From Diplosphaera chodatii (Eukaryota; Chlorophyta; Trebouxiophyceae; Prasiolales; Stichococcaceae): DNA of 64,000 nt. Both the position numbers and the translations under genes were made by a program. The stretch lies in NCBI GenBank assembly GCA_032358165.1, contig JAALGY010000017.1, positions 1,860,001-1,924,000 of the forward strand, in the 5' to 3' direction. Below are positions 13,539 to 25,801 of this stretch, piece by piece. The notes beneath the pieces were generated by a model. It saw nothing but the letters and a program-made list of their open reading frames with translations. It was not told the origin of the DNA and did not search any database. Numbering within the stretch: position 1 is the first letter of the stretch; each line of letters opens with the position of its first letter.

Positions 13539-16500
13539 CACGGCCACTTCAAGCCTGCACACAACGAAGGTTGGTGCATCAGCGCTGACCACACGAAGGT
13601 TGCATGCCATCTGGCAGATGTCCCAGAGAGTGCGACCCACGTGTACTTTCAGTAGTGGTCTGCCCTGCTTGACAGCCGGTACACGAGGCGTCAGGTGCGC
13701 ACCACTGAAGATGCCGCTGGTCTGCTCTGCCACCCCCTCAGCAGCCTCCTCTGCCCACGTGATGCCATTGTCCCGCCAGTTCTGGATCCAAGCCCGCGCT
13801 TCTGAGGCATTCTTTTTTGCCTGCAAGCATCCATAAAATTGCGGATGTATCAAGGGCAGCTAGCTTGCGGCGTCGTGCAGCTTCCGTGTAGCTGAGGGTG
13901 CAACAGGCAAGGGGGCGCCGCAGTCACATCGGCGTTGAACAACACCCACTCCACTGTGTGCACACACCTGCTCGGCTGCAGCAGACACACCGTCCTCGGC
14001 GCCCGACTGAGCTTGCTTCACAGCACCTGCCGCCTGCTTCGTCTGCAGCGCAAGTGGGCATGTAGATGATGCAGCATGCATGCTGTTGTATTTCTGTAGA
14101 GTCCATACGAGTTTGCTCTGCTTGTGTCCTGGCAATTACATCGAGTCACTGCATCGCACTGCATCAGTCCCCAGCTGAAGATATACATGACTGTGATTGA
14201 ATGCACACCTGTGCCTCCGCATCCTTCCGCTGCTGCTCCTTCTGGGCTGTCTGCTCCTGCTGCTTTTGGGCCTGCGGGTAGAGACGGAACCATGCCAGCC
14301 TGTTCAGTGTCAAGATGCAGCCGTTCGGCCTTGGGCCATGATTCATGGCGCCGACTCGATGCACAACGTCTGCCATAGCACCATGCACTGGACAAGCAAC
14401 GGCACTTCTGTTGATGACGTCTTGCAGGGCTGGAAGTGGCCGGCAGGGTTGCGGTTGCAGCCCCACCTTTGCCTCTGAGTCAGCCCTGGCGCGGCTCTCC
14501 TCACGCTCCCGCTGCTCCTTTTCATCCTTCGCCTGTGGAGTGCAACCCAACAGCTGTCAACATCAGCTGCGCAGCAGGCTGCAATGTGCCAGCATGTGAT
14601 CCGCGTTGTGTGAGGCGGCTAGCAGGACCGCTGATGGCAACATGCTGCTCCACGAGCAACCTGCCGGTGATATATGCTGGACACAGGCAGGCAGCCACCT
14701 TGGCCTCAGCAGCCGCCTTGGCGCGTGCCTCCTCTCGTTCCTTATCTTCCTGCTCCTTCTTCGCCTGTTCAGCAGGCATTATATTGATGTTGCTCGAGAT
14801 CCATGAATGACCAGCAAACCATTGCGTGTGGATGTAATCAATGACTGGGCCAGTGACGCCAGCATGCCTGCACGAGGGCAAGAGCCGCACAGGCGGCACC
14901 AGCGTGCAGGGCAGAGGCCTGCTGCCTTAGGCTGCCAGGGTGCTGTGCGGCAGCGTGTGATGGCCTGGTGTGGCCACTGCATGCCAGGAGCGACGCGCTC
15001 ACCTTGGCTTCTGCGTCCGCCTTGGCACGCGCCTCCTCCCGTTCCCTCTGCTCCTGCTCCTTTTTGGCCTGTGCACAGCGCGCCAGCACCCGGGCCTTAG
15101 ACGGCTGGCACAGGCGCCAAGGTGACGGCGTGCTTACCACGGCCAAGAAATGCCAAAAAGCCCCATGGCAACCTTGACGGTCTGCAATTACCCAGGGCTA
15201 GCGTCAGCGTCTGCTGCTGCACACAACACACGGCACACTGGCACCTTCGCCTCGGCATCGGCCTTGGCGCGGGCAGCTTCGCGCTCCTCCTGCTCCTGCT
15301 TCTGCTGCGCAGCCCGCTCCTCCTGCTGCTTCCTCTGCTGCGCGGCTGCGGCCTCGCGCTGCTGCCGGGCCTCCTCCTGCTTCTTCTCCTGCTCGGCGCG
15401 CGCAGCGGCCTGCGCCTCCTGGCGGGCCTGCATATAAAAGCACAGAACGGTGCGCTGCTGCAGACTGCGTCTGCTTTCCAGGGTTTGAGTACAGTGACAA
15501 GGCATACGATGTGTTCCTAGTCGTTGACATCACCCCTTGCAAGTTATGCTTGCCGGACCAGCGCTTGTGCCATATCTGCATCTTGTGAGTGCATGACTTC
15601 TGCTTCAGCGTGCAGGGCGGTGCACCAGTGGCAGGAGGTGTGCAGGTTGGTCTGCCTACCTTCTGCTCTGCTGCGCGTCGGTCCTCCTCGGCCTTGCGCT
15701 TGGCGTCAGCCTCAGCACGGGCCTGCACATCCACAGAGGACGCTTCAGCACCCCACCGCAGCTTGGTCAGCCGGTGCAGCACAGCAGAGGATCTGAATCA
15801 GAGCGACTCGCTGCCGTGCCGCTGCACACTCGAGCCAGTGCAGGCTGAACAAGGGGCGCGTCGGCCTCCGCAGGCAGGCGTGACACACCTTGGCGGCGCG
15901 GTCCTCCTGCTCCCTCTTCTGCTGGGCTGCCGCCGCCTCCCGCGCCTGCCGGGCCTCGTCCGCCACGCGCTCGCGCTCTGCTTGCTCCGCCTCGGCTGCC
16001 TCCGCCTTTGCCTACGCAGCCGGCACCAACACTTGCGGTCAGCGACCACTTTATTATCTCAAAAGGTCACCAAACACGGTGCGGATTCATCGCCCCCTGC
16101 CGCTGTATGGAAGCAACACAACAGCGCATGCATGACAGCAAGTCGTCTGAAGAGTGAGCTGCTCTGTGTGATGTCGCAAATGAGATGCTGCACGAGCATG
16201 TTTTGCACAGGCCCCCCCCCCTTCCAAGCGGCAGCGCGCCCACCCGCTGCTCGGCCTGGCGGCGCTCCTCCACCTCCTCGGGCGTCGGCGGGAACAGGAT
16301 GTCGTTCTGGATGCGGGATACCTGCTCCGGCGTCAGCGCCTCCCGCCGCTTGCGCGCCTCCTGGGGCCATGGCACGGTCGCGATGTGGGCCAGGCTGGAG
16401 AGATCCAGGGATCGGTGAGCAGCTAGCGTTGATCAGTGAGCAGCGGAAGTGATCAGTGATCAATGACTTCCCCACGGTCAGCCGCACATGCTTTGACTTC

Positions 16501-19500
16501 TCACGGAGTGACCTGGCCCTGCAGCTGGCTGTGGCAGTTGACCAGACTTGCGCATGCTCGCTTTCCCGATATGGGAGTCTGCACTGACCTGTGCGGCCTT
16601 GAGCACTGCCTTGGCAGCTGCCTCCTGCCGCTGCGCCTGCTCGCCAGCCTCCTGCAGCATGCCCAGCTGCACGCACACAGACAGACACACATGACCATGC
16701 ATGCCGTGAGATTTGAACCATGTCAGCGCCAGCTGCAAGCAGTGCACCATGAGTGCAGCTGCCGGCCATTGATTCTGTCAACGCTGGTGATTCTGGTGCT
16801 GGGCCCGGCGCTGACGACGTGGCAGGCAGCGGTCGATGGGGCTTCGTCACAATCTGCCACCCCAGTCCTTCCTTTCAACCCGCCCGTGCTGCAACCTGCC
16901 CATCTGCCTGGGGGCCTCCCTACGTCATTTGATACATGGATCACGGGGGGGCGTAATCACGGGGGGCATGCCTGGCGCTCGGCCTCCTGGATGGAGCGGG
17001 TGACGCGCTGCATGGCACGCGCATTGGGGGCGTCCTCCTCCTCCTGCGCCAAATCCGCCAGTCGCGCCTGCGTGTCCGCATACTCCTCCCGCAGCGCTCC
17101 CTGCTCCTCCTGCAGGGCCGTCAGCTGCAACCAGGGCGGCACGGCCGTCAGCACCGATCGAAGCATCAGAAGGGTCCCAGCCCGCTGTGCAGACGGCATC
17201 AATGTTGAAACACGCTGCGACGCAGGGGCAGGACTTGCGTCCTATGTGGCATGTACGCCGCCACGTGCAAGCTGCCAGTATGTGATCCCATGGCTGCACG
17301 CGGACAGCACTCACCGTTTCCTCGGCCTCGTCAATCGCAGAAGCCGTGGCTGCCCGAGCGTCCTGTGCTGCCTCCTGCGGCGCGTCTGCCAGCAGCAGCT
17401 CGATCTCGCGCTGCGGTGCGGAGGTCTCAGCCACCAGCTCCAGCACCTGTTACAGCATCAATAGTGGTGAGCGTCTGGCTCGATGCAGACACAACCAAAA
17501 GGATCTGTTCAACCATGCAGAAGAGTCCTGCTGTGGAAGAACGACCTTGTTAATCGTTCGCTGGCATCACCGCGAGTGCCGCACATGCATCGTGCTACCA
17601 GTAACAGGTGCACATATAGGTCACAATCACCTTATTCTCAGCCAGCTCTGTGCGCGCAATGGCGGTGCCAACCACCTCTGCGACCTGCAGCCGCGAGATC
17701 TGGCCGCCAAACAGCGTGTCACGCGGTGCGATCGTCACATTGTTCGTGGCCTTGAAGTCGTCTCCCGGTCGCTCCATGCCACCAGGCCTGCATGCAGCAT
17801 GGTGGTGTAGGATGTGGTCCATATACAAGGTGCATCGCTGACAGGTTAACTGGCGCTGCAGTGGCTGTGCTGCTGCAGTAGCGCTCCCCATGCTCACCGC
17901 ACAATGGTGTAGCGCATGCCGCTGGCCTCCAGAGCCTCCTCTGCTCGTTTCTTCTGGATCAGCACGCCCCCAAATAGGTTCAAAATGCCTGTGTGCCGAA
18001 ACAGGACAGCTACATGAGGCTTCTGCTGTATAGCGTTTTGAGGGGAGCCAAAAGGGCCAGCGAATCGGACTGGCACAACGCAGCGTTTCTTTGCACCTGC
18101 AGGCCACCCAAACTTGCCAGTCCCCAGGGACGTGACCATGATAAAGTGTTCCACACCAGCGGCCTTGGCTGCGTTGACCAGGTTGATGCCGCCCTGCATC
18201 ACAAAATATCCGCTCCAGGTGTGGACAGACACGATGCGCATCAGCACGATGTGGCATGCTGGCTGAGATCACATTCTCGCTGTTTAGAGCGGAGTGTTTT
18301 TGCCTCCGCCTGGTGCCCACCTGACCATCGATTTTCTTGGGTGCACTGAAGTCTAGCGCTTCTGCGGCGCCAATGGCGCTGATCACCTGGTGCAGAGAGC
18401 TCATGTTCAGACCCTTTAAGACAGCAGGTCAGTAACCCGAAATCTGCACACCTTGCTTCCGCAGCTTCTGCTGCTGCAGCATGGCGGCCGCCTGCAGCTG
18501 GTCTCATTTCTTTGAAATATACTCCTTTGGCATGCAAGGCACCTTGGAGGCGGATCCGATGGCTGGGCCGATGGTGTCGGGCTCTGTGATGTCGTACTCC
18601 ACGAGCTGGACGCGGCGCTCTGCACCGCGGGGCAGCAGGCCGTACGCCATCGCTGTCTCCAGGTATGCCTGCGCTTTGTCCCTGTTGCGCACCCCCACAC
18701 GGACCCTGCATGTGCATGTGCTTGCAGTTGGGTGGCTTTGCTGATGGATTTGATTTACCTTGGTGCAAGCACGTCAGCACAATATGGTGAGGAGTGTCAG
18801 CTGCGCGGCAGCCCGGACGCAGCGTCTTACTTTAGGCCTTGCAGCAGCAGCTGCCTGACAATGCGAGCACCCAATCGTCCAGTGCCGCCCGCCACAAACA
18901 CCTGTATGCGATGTGCAGAGTGACGTATGCACTGCTGCTTTTGTGCTCAGTGCACGTGAGCACCTCCTGCAGCATGCCAGCAGGGACTGCACACATCCCA
19001 ACTGCACTGGTTCGTGCATCCAAAAAGGCGTCCTATACGAGGCCTTCGGAGCCCCACCAGCTGGGTGTCGCGGCGGCCGCTGCGCCCGCCGAACAGGCCC
19101 CGCGGCCCGGCGTCCTTCTGGCGGCCGCCGCCGATGACCGTGGTGCCACGGCCGCGACCACCGATGCGCCGTGTTCCCACCCCGATGCCGCCAGGCCGCC
19201 CCGTGCCCACCCGCTGCGTGCCGAGGCGCTCTGTGCGGTTGCCCACCTTTGCGGTGCCGCCGCGCTGCCTGGCACCACCCCCTGTGCGGGCCGCCCCCGG
19301 TTGGGCTCCGCGGGCGCTGGCGCCGCGCGCAGGCGCCGCCTGCTTGGCAGGAGCCTCTGACTCCGTCTGCCGACCGCCGCCGCCTGCATATCGTGCTGCC
19401 CTTTGCTGTCAGACTGCCTTGATTCGCCATTGCTGAAACTGTGGGCATGTGTGCTGGACCCGGCACACCTATGGTTGGGATTACCACATATCAGGCAGCA

Positions 19501-19700
19501 GAGTACTTCCATGAGGCGCACCAAACAGACTGCGCAGGTTGAAGGCGGGGCCAGCGGGCTCATCTTCCTCGTCCTCTGGCTGCGCCCTGGCATTGCGTGT
19601 TGCAGCACGCACACTTGCGCCCGTGCCTGGCCGCCTGTTGCAAACAACGGCAGCCGAGTTGAGACATCAGCCTTGATGCAGAATGGCCGACTTGATGGCT
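13241..19700 (-). CDS. TIC62: Tic62-like NAD(P)-binding plastid protein with coiled-coil repeat tail
   Basis: This is a multi-exon gene. A Rossmann fold of the atypical short-chain dehydrogenase type comes first: FVAGGTGRLGARIVRQLL (near 18900-18840) carries GxxGxxG, then GVRNRDKAQAYLE (~18690), EYDITEPDTIGPAIG (~18590), VNAAKAAGVEHFIMVTSLGT (~18190-18115), ILNLFGGVL, GMRYTIVRPGGMERPGDDFK (~17920-17760), DTLFGGQISRLQVAEVVG (~17720) and LELVAETSAPQREIELLL (~17440). This is the plant Tic62 order. Tic62 is a redox-linked subunit of the inner-envelope Tic translocon that binds ferredoxin-NADP reductase. The plant Ser/Pro FNR-binding repeats are not visible. Instead many short exons encode Lys/Glu/Ala-rich coiled coil, three of them exactly 66 bases. 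The tail ends with two similar motifs, EARAWIQNWRDN and AREWINRWC, and a poly-Gln run. A Gly/Arg-rich segment (~19250-18960) and an acidic exon (~19600-19480) precede the fold. The first exon and ATG could not be resolved, so the upstream boundary is approximate. Confidence 0.85.
13506..13538. repeat. CTG/CAG trinucleotide repeat
   Basis: About ten near-perfect CTG units on the + strand. On the minus strand they encode a poly-Gln run near the C-terminus of the Tic62-like protein. Confidence 0.85.
14209..15068 (-). repeat. Duplicated coiled-coil exons of the Tic62-like gene
   Basis: Exons 15003-15068, 14699-14764 and 14467-14532 are each exactly 66 bases, in phase 0 and bounded by AG/GT. They encode AKKEQEQREREEARAK.., AKKEQEDKEREEARAK.. 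and AKDEKEQREREESRAR.., each ending EAK. A fourth, 14209-14271 (63 bases, AQKQQEQTAQKEQQRK..), is more diverged. A related copy forms the end of the larger exon ending near 15245. This looks like tandem exon duplication. Confidence 0.8.
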
Positions 19701-20438
19701 TGTGGTGCTGACCGCACAACACATGTGCAGCCGCAGGTCATTGCATATCCCGAAGTTACAGCGCAGACTGTACACAGGCTTATTGTAAGAATGCCAAAGT
19801 GGCATGCAAGCATGAGCGCAGCATTCAGATGACATGCTGCCGTCGCACATTGCTCTGCACGCCACTTTCAAGCTTTACCATGCAAGCACGCATCACCGGC
19901 AGTCTAAAAGCACCTCAATGGAATCACTCGCGATGTTCACGCCAACTGTTACACGATCCTGCTGTCAACCGATACAAGTCCTAAACACCTCGGAGTCTAC
20001 CACCCCTCCTGTCTCCTGTCTTAATCGTATACTTCCTGGTCGAGTACGGCATGGTCAGCACCTTGAATGTAATGCGTGTGACTTGGGCTTGAGCGGTTTC
20101 CCGCCGCTGAACGCACGGCGACTGCTGTGCAGCTGACCTGCCGACAGGCTCACGCCTGCTAGCGCTGTTGACACCATCTGACGGCTTGACTTGCTGCAGC
20201 AGGGTCCGATGCGAAGCTACACACTCGTGTGCACGGCGACAGTCGCCATGTGTTGAATTCGGTGTACAATATGGAGTTTTGCAACAAATGATCGGGATCA
20301 ATCTGATCCAGCAGGGGTTTACATATACAGGAACCTGTGGTGGAAGTCAGCAGCACACGTGCACTACGTACCAGCTCTGGGAGTAACCACTGGCAAGGGT
20401 TAACGGCATGATTGATATGCCACCAGGGAGCAACGCTG
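19701..20438. other. Region 5' of Tic62-like gene and 3' of TCF25
   Basis: It should contain the unresolved first exon and promoter of the Tic62-like gene and the 3' UTR of the TCF25 gene, which lies upstream on the same strand. No independent gene is supported. Confidence 0.35.
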
Positions 20439-23400
20439 TCATGGGACAGCATCTCCGTCGCCAGCGCCAGCTCCAGCTCCATTTGTGTCTGGCTGGGTGC
20501 CCTCAGGTGGCGGGCCAGCGTTGAACCATGGCGCCTGGGGCACATAGCGAAGGTATCAGCCGGTGCGCAAATACAACACACCAAGCACAGGTTTGTGCAG
20601 GCAGCACGGACGGCTGCCGGCAGCAGAGATCCAACATCAGCAGACTCACAAGTGATCGGAGCAGCGCCTCCATCACGCCCATGTCCTGCACATTGTTTGG
20701 CTCCCCGGTTTCAGCAGCATGCTGCATTGCTGCCAGCGCGGCCTCAGCCTGGGCTGGGTCCCGGCCCTGGGCCTGAAGCTGCGCCCGCACCTGCAGCAGG
20801 ATTCCCACATGTCACCTGCCACACCGCACTCAGAAACCTATTTAGTTGCGGGCCATGGCTCATAAGGCAGCAGTGACAAACAACCTGCACCTGCTGTAGC
20901 ACGTCTGCTGCCTGCCGCTCATGCACCTGCGCCTGCATTGCCGCCTGCACCTCCTGCAGCAGCACACCTGCCAGCTCACCTGCTGAAACAGCATCAGCTA
21001 GTGATGCATCTGGCACGCGGCCTGGCGGAGTGAACAGTGAGAGGCGACTGCGGTGAGCTACTGGGTGTGGGTCCACCTCAGGCGGCAGCGCGACTGCAGT
21101 GCTGTCGCCAAAGTCCTGGGTGCGGAGGTGGGCTATGCGGTCCGGCTCTCCTGCTGGGAATGCGTCTGTGACCACCGGCGCCCAATCTGCCAGAGGCACG
21201 CTGTTGTGGCCCCCGGATGCAATGACGGTCTTGCAGACATCACGCAGCCAGTCCTGAACATCCTGCGGCTGCAAAACGCAGGGAGAGACGCCTAGCATCA
21301 GCGGTCTGTGAGATGGATAACGGTAAGCTGCATAAGCGTGCATCACAGCTGCACACAACAGACATGGCATCGGTAAGGTCCGCCAGAAAGCACAGCAAAG
21401 TGTGACATGGGCATGGGACAGCTGACCCGCACCTTCCACAGCTGATGGTGCCGCTCAACGAACAGCGCTACCATATGGCCAAATGTGGCGCTGCCATTGT
21501 CGTCTGCATCTGCAAAGTGTGGCTCTGACAGCAGCGACTGCCACTCCAGGCCACGCCCTGCACTCAATTGGGTGTGTCCTCAGCACAGTCTTGTGGAGGT
21601 GGTTGGAGTTGCTACAGGGCTTGTTGAGAGGTGTGCCGTCAGAACGACCAGATCTGCCAGCAGACTAAATGCGCACCAACACCCTGATCGTTGAGGCGCT
21701 CCATCAGCTTCCTGACAGCAAATGGGAACACCGCAACTGCCCGCGACAGATCCTCACCGGCCTTCTGCCTGGCGTCCTCAGGGCTGCTGTTCGCGGTAGG
21801 TTCTGCACACGCCGGACCGGCAAGTCATAGCGTGCATTGATACGATGAGCTCTCGTGCTAATACATGACTTTGGCAAGCGAAGCTCGCTTCATTCCGCAC
21901 CTGGCGTTGATTGGGACTGCTGAAAGGAGACGAGGGCCAGGGAAAAGGCCCAGTTGGGCAGCAACAGGATGCTGCGCCCTGCATCCCACTCCATGATGAA
22001 CCGCTGCAGAAAGTCGTACGCCTCAGCGCATACTGCCAAGTAGTCCAGGTAGAACAGCATGCCTGCGCTGAACAATCGCAGTCCACTTGCAGCAGTCTGG
22101 CTCGCCAGTTGATGCTTTGAGCGCCCACACAGCAGACAGGGCAGGCAGACGTGAGGACAAGGGAGCCCGCCTGTGGGATCGTGCCAGTCCAGCGCCAGGA
22201 GCAGCTTGGCGATCTCGAGCGCGGGGCGATGCAGGCCGCGGCGACTCAGCCTCTGAAGCCCAGCACCAGGTATCAGGCGATGCATTAACATGTGCACGAA
22301 GTATGCTGTTGTGGATGCCGTGCACCATCCGCTACATACGACATGAGCCTGGCAGGCAACATCATGCACCTGCAGCTGGCGGAACAGTGCTTCGAAGAAG
22401 CCTTTGTTCTCTTTGCGCTCTGGATCCAGCATGCTGTTTGCTGTTGCAATGCTGAAGCTGTGGTGCCACGCCATCTCGAAAGCATACAGGCAGCGGTCCA
22501 GCATGTCATCTGCTGTGGATTGCTCGCCCATGGACTGCAGATGTCCGACTCAATGATTTCAGTGTTTCCGCGCAGGCAAAGCGCATAGGATAGCGACACA
22601 GAATGAGCAGGGCAGGCGGAATGAGCTATAAACACCCACCCTGTACAGCTCTGACATGGTCAGCAAGGCATCTGTGTGATATGGGGAGTGATGCAGCAGC
22701 TCTGCTATCGCATTTGGCTCGTGTGACTCCTGCTTCACACGCATTTGATCAGACTCAGCATCTGTCCCAGGTGCGTCACAGGAGGGTTTCACATCACACA
22801 TCATGTCCACAGTCGCTGAACTTGCACATCATCACCTGCGCCTCCTCAAAGACAACTTGTGCCGCTGAGTAGCTTGAGGAGTAGGTGTATGCAAACAGCT
22901 GCTGGCCTGTGGACGTAATTCCTGCAGCGACGCCCCACAGTCAGTGCATCCCACATCAAACTCAGCACACAAATCGAGTTCATTCACTTTGCACATTTGT
23001 TTTTGGATTCCCATAGCACCTGTCACTTCCATGGACAGACCACCCTGAAGTGGCGGCCAATGTTGGCGCGGGGTTACTAGCACGCCACGCTTCAGCGTCC
23101 GCCCATGCAGCCTGCCCCGCCGCTGCCCCTCTGCTCGGAACGGTGATGCGATGTCACTTCCACCTCGCAATTGGATGCAGACCATTGGAAGAAGGGCACG
23201 TGGTGCACCAACCCCAAAGCGCACCCTGCCGAGCTTCACGCGCCTCCTCTGCAATGACGCTGGAACCAAATATGCGCCGCAGCTCCTCATCGCCCTTGAG
23301 CAGCTTCGTGCTGACTGCCAACAGTGGTGGCTTTTCATCCGCGTGCTCCTTTGCGGTGGACCGCACCTGCATGCACAGGCATACTGTATCAGGTGCATCA

Positions 23401-23870
23401 GCTCCACTGGCACGAATGAAGCACGCAGCAGTAGCTGACCATGACTGACTGCACGCAGAGACCTGTCCGGGGGCCATGTCCAGTTCCTTCAGTAGCTGGT
23501 CCAGATCCGCCTCCTCACTGACGCCATGCTTCGCTGCTGTGGCGCCCTTTGCGGTGCGGGTACCCCTACCGTCTGTCGCTGCTTTGCCAGCCTTCTGCTG
23601 GCCGTGAGACCTTGCCGCTGACTTGCTGGCTTTCTGCCGCTGCTGCTGTTGCGGCACCACTGCGGGCTGAGGCGGGGGATGCGGGGGAGAAGCTGCTGCA
23701 TCTGCCTCTGCCTCAGCTGCGCTGTCGTCGTCATCCTGGATAAGGTCGAAGGGGTTAAATGCAAGCTGCTGAGGTTGCGCGTCCTCATCAGATTCTGTGT
23801 CACTATCGCTGGCAGTCGTTGGTTGCAACTCCTGCTGGGCACGCAGCCGCGCGAGGTGCTTTGCGGACAT
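20439..23870 (-). CDS. TCF25: TCF25/Rqc1 family protein (ribosome quality control)
   Basis: This is a multi-exon gene. The ATG at 23870 gives MSAKHLARLRAQQE, like the family N-terminus, then an acidic and Gln/Lys-rich segment (LAFNPFDLIQDDDDSAAEAE) and KLLKGDEELRRIFGSSVIAE (~23300). The conserved TPR-like core follows: AIAELLHHSPYHTDALLTMS (~22700), DDMLDRCLYAFEMAWHHSF (~22500), RGLHRPALEIAKLLLALDWH (~22230), FYLDYLAVCAEAYDFLQRF (~22060) and LLLPNWAFSLALVSFQ (~21970). Later exons carry NSVPLADWAPVVTDAFP and MEALLRSLV. The last exon begins PWFNAGPPPEG and ends GDGDAVP with TGA at 20439-20441. Family knowledge: yeast Rqc1 and human TCF25 act with the Ltn1 E3 ligase on stalled 60S-nascent-chain complexes. 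Human TCF25 also ends in a short acidic tail. The C-terminal third is less certain at intron junctions. Confidence 0.9.
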
Positions 23871-24403
23871 GCGGCTGCTTCAGTTGACGCAGTGGCTATT
23901 TGCCACTATGCGATGAGCATGGCGGATGCGCAAGCGCTAGTACACTGGTTTGGATCCACAGCGTGAAGGCACAGGCTGCACCAGTGGCAGTTGTAACGTA
24001 GCCTGACAGGTGGACTATAGGTACGCCTCAAAACATGTGGGACGAGTTGCAAGTCCGCAAACTTGCATGTCATGTACGGACATTGTGCACAGATGACCCA
24101 TCGACTTGATAGTCCTGCCATGGCCACTGAGGTGGTGCACTGGGCCAGCGCTCTCTTATGATAATCAAGCAAATTGACGGCAATAAACAAGCACTGTCTG
24201 CACCTGCAAGTATTGCCCTGCGAGGGGATTGGGGTGTGCATGAGCGATGCCACATGTGCTGCCAGGCAGTGTCCCACATGCATGCGGCAACGTGCATCTG
24301 ATATGTGCTCTAGTTGAAAGCATTTTGAACGGCTCTGTCGGTCACGGCAACTAGGTTGTGAAGGACAGGGCTCGCTTGCACCCTCTCGAGGCTGCCGCAG
24401 CAT
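23871..24403. other. Divergent intergenic region (TCF25 / GNAT)
   Basis: Upstream region for both neighbours. Only short overlapping shadow frames are present; no gene, RNA or repeat is supported. Confidence 0.4.
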
Positions 24404-25801
24404 ATGGCAAGAACTGCTGTCTCGTCCGAGAACATGCCATGCTCATCAGCAGCGCCCAGGGTATCCTGCCAGCGCACACTCTGCAGCTCGATCGTCGCAA
24501 CAGGTTCGTGCAGGGGATGTAATGTTCGCTTCCTCATCGCGTGCCAGGTAGCGCTCAATCAGCAGCTCACTGTACTGTTTTGTATTGCGCAGGCCACCGC
24601 TCTCGCTGCGGCTGGGGGCCTGGCATCACCAAGCATCCGAGCTGTTGCATCGGCAGCTTCAGAGGCAGGTCTCCCGCCTGAGCCGTCAGTGCCGCTCACA
24701 ACTGGCAGCACGGCGATGGCCTGGCGGTTCAGCGGCAGGAAGCAGCAGGTGGCGCGTCCGCCAGCTGACAGAAGACGAGCTCATGTGGGCAGCACAGGTC
24801 CAGTTTGAGGGTTTCCACACGCCGCCAAAGCTGCCGCTGCTCAATGCACTGTCAAGTATGACGTTCAGGTGAGGCAAACTGTGGTGTACAGTGCTGTATC
24901 TGTATCTGGCAGCGCAGTGCACTACATGTCTCATTTGGTGCTGAAACCCTGATTTTGGTGCAGGGCAGAGGTGTTGTCAACGCTGAAGCAGAAGCTGTTG
25001 TACAACACTCCTGACAGGTGATGCCGGTCCTGGTGCCACATGCCAGAATTAGCATGCAGCAAGCAATGCAGGATGCACGCCTCTGTCAGCAGCAGACGCC
25101 CGGTCTGTTTCAGTGCAGGTTCGCATGCCTTGTTGCTGAACGAACCGGTGGGGAGCGCCGGGCGGTTGGCGTGGCTGATGTGTCGCTGCAGAAGGACAAG
25201 GTACGTTGCAGGGTTGACATGTGCTGCTGGTGCACGTGTCAGCGTCTGCCATGGAGATTCTCAAATTATGTATGCCACGCAGACTGTGCATGAGTCCACC
25301 TGCAGGAGGTGCTTCGCAAGCTGCCACAGGCAGTCGATCAGTATGCGTACCTCAGGTTCGTCATGGATTGCATGGTCATGCATTGCAGATCTAATGGTAG
25401 TTTGCAGTGCAGTACTTGTGCGGCTTTGTGTGCCCCTGCTGAGCAGTGCAATGCATGCGGGCAGCTCCATGGCAGTCGACAAGGCGCTGCGGCGCCAAGG
25501 TGCGGCGCAGGCACTGCTGTCAGCCTCGGAGGACATGGCAGGTATCTAATGCTGCCCGTGCTCGCATGCTGTCCACAAGCACTCAGCTGGGCATGTCCTA
25601 CCAGTGATGGTATTGTGACCGCGCCCAACGACACTGGTTGCAGGCACCTGGAAACAGAAGTGGTTGGCGCTTCATCTGTTTGCGGACAACACAGCGGCTT
25701 TGCGGCTGTATCTGCAGGCTGGTTTTCAAGAGCTCGATAGAGTTGCGCCGTTCCTTATGGGTCGCACCCGCATCCTGATGGCTAAGCCTGTGCGAAGATG
25801 A
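24404..25801 (+). CDS. GNAT-family N-acetyltransferase, probably organelle-targeted
   Basis: This gene has several exons. The acetyltransferase fold is read from WRVRQLTEDELMWAAQVQFE (~24755), FACLVAERTGGERRAVGVAD (~25123-25185), the motif A region VDKALRRQGAAQALLSASED (~25473-25535; RxxGxA acetyl-CoA loop) and the C-terminal strand-helix pair HLFADNTAALRLYLQAGFQE (~25672-25730). It ends MAKPVRR with TGA at 25799-25801. Layout and spacing resemble plant plastid GNAT proteins. The segment before the fold is Arg/Ser-rich, fitting a transit peptide (inference). The ATG at 24404 gives MARTAVSSENMPC and is the best upstream start, but its frame differs from the fold, so an unresolved intron must lie before about 24590. 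Substrate unknown. Confidence 0.72.

Noticed and set aside
16205..16221. Homopolymer C run as a possible sequencing error in an exon
   Set aside because: It falls just inside a predicted intron after EERRQAEQR, so it does not affect the reading frame.
15589..16452. 287-codon plus-strand open frame
   Set aside because: It is a shadow of Glu/Ala-rich coiled-coil exons on the opposite strand.
16463..17464. 333-codon plus-strand open frame
   Set aside because: It is antisense to Tic62 coiled-coil exons, is Cys/Ser/Arg-rich and has no motif.
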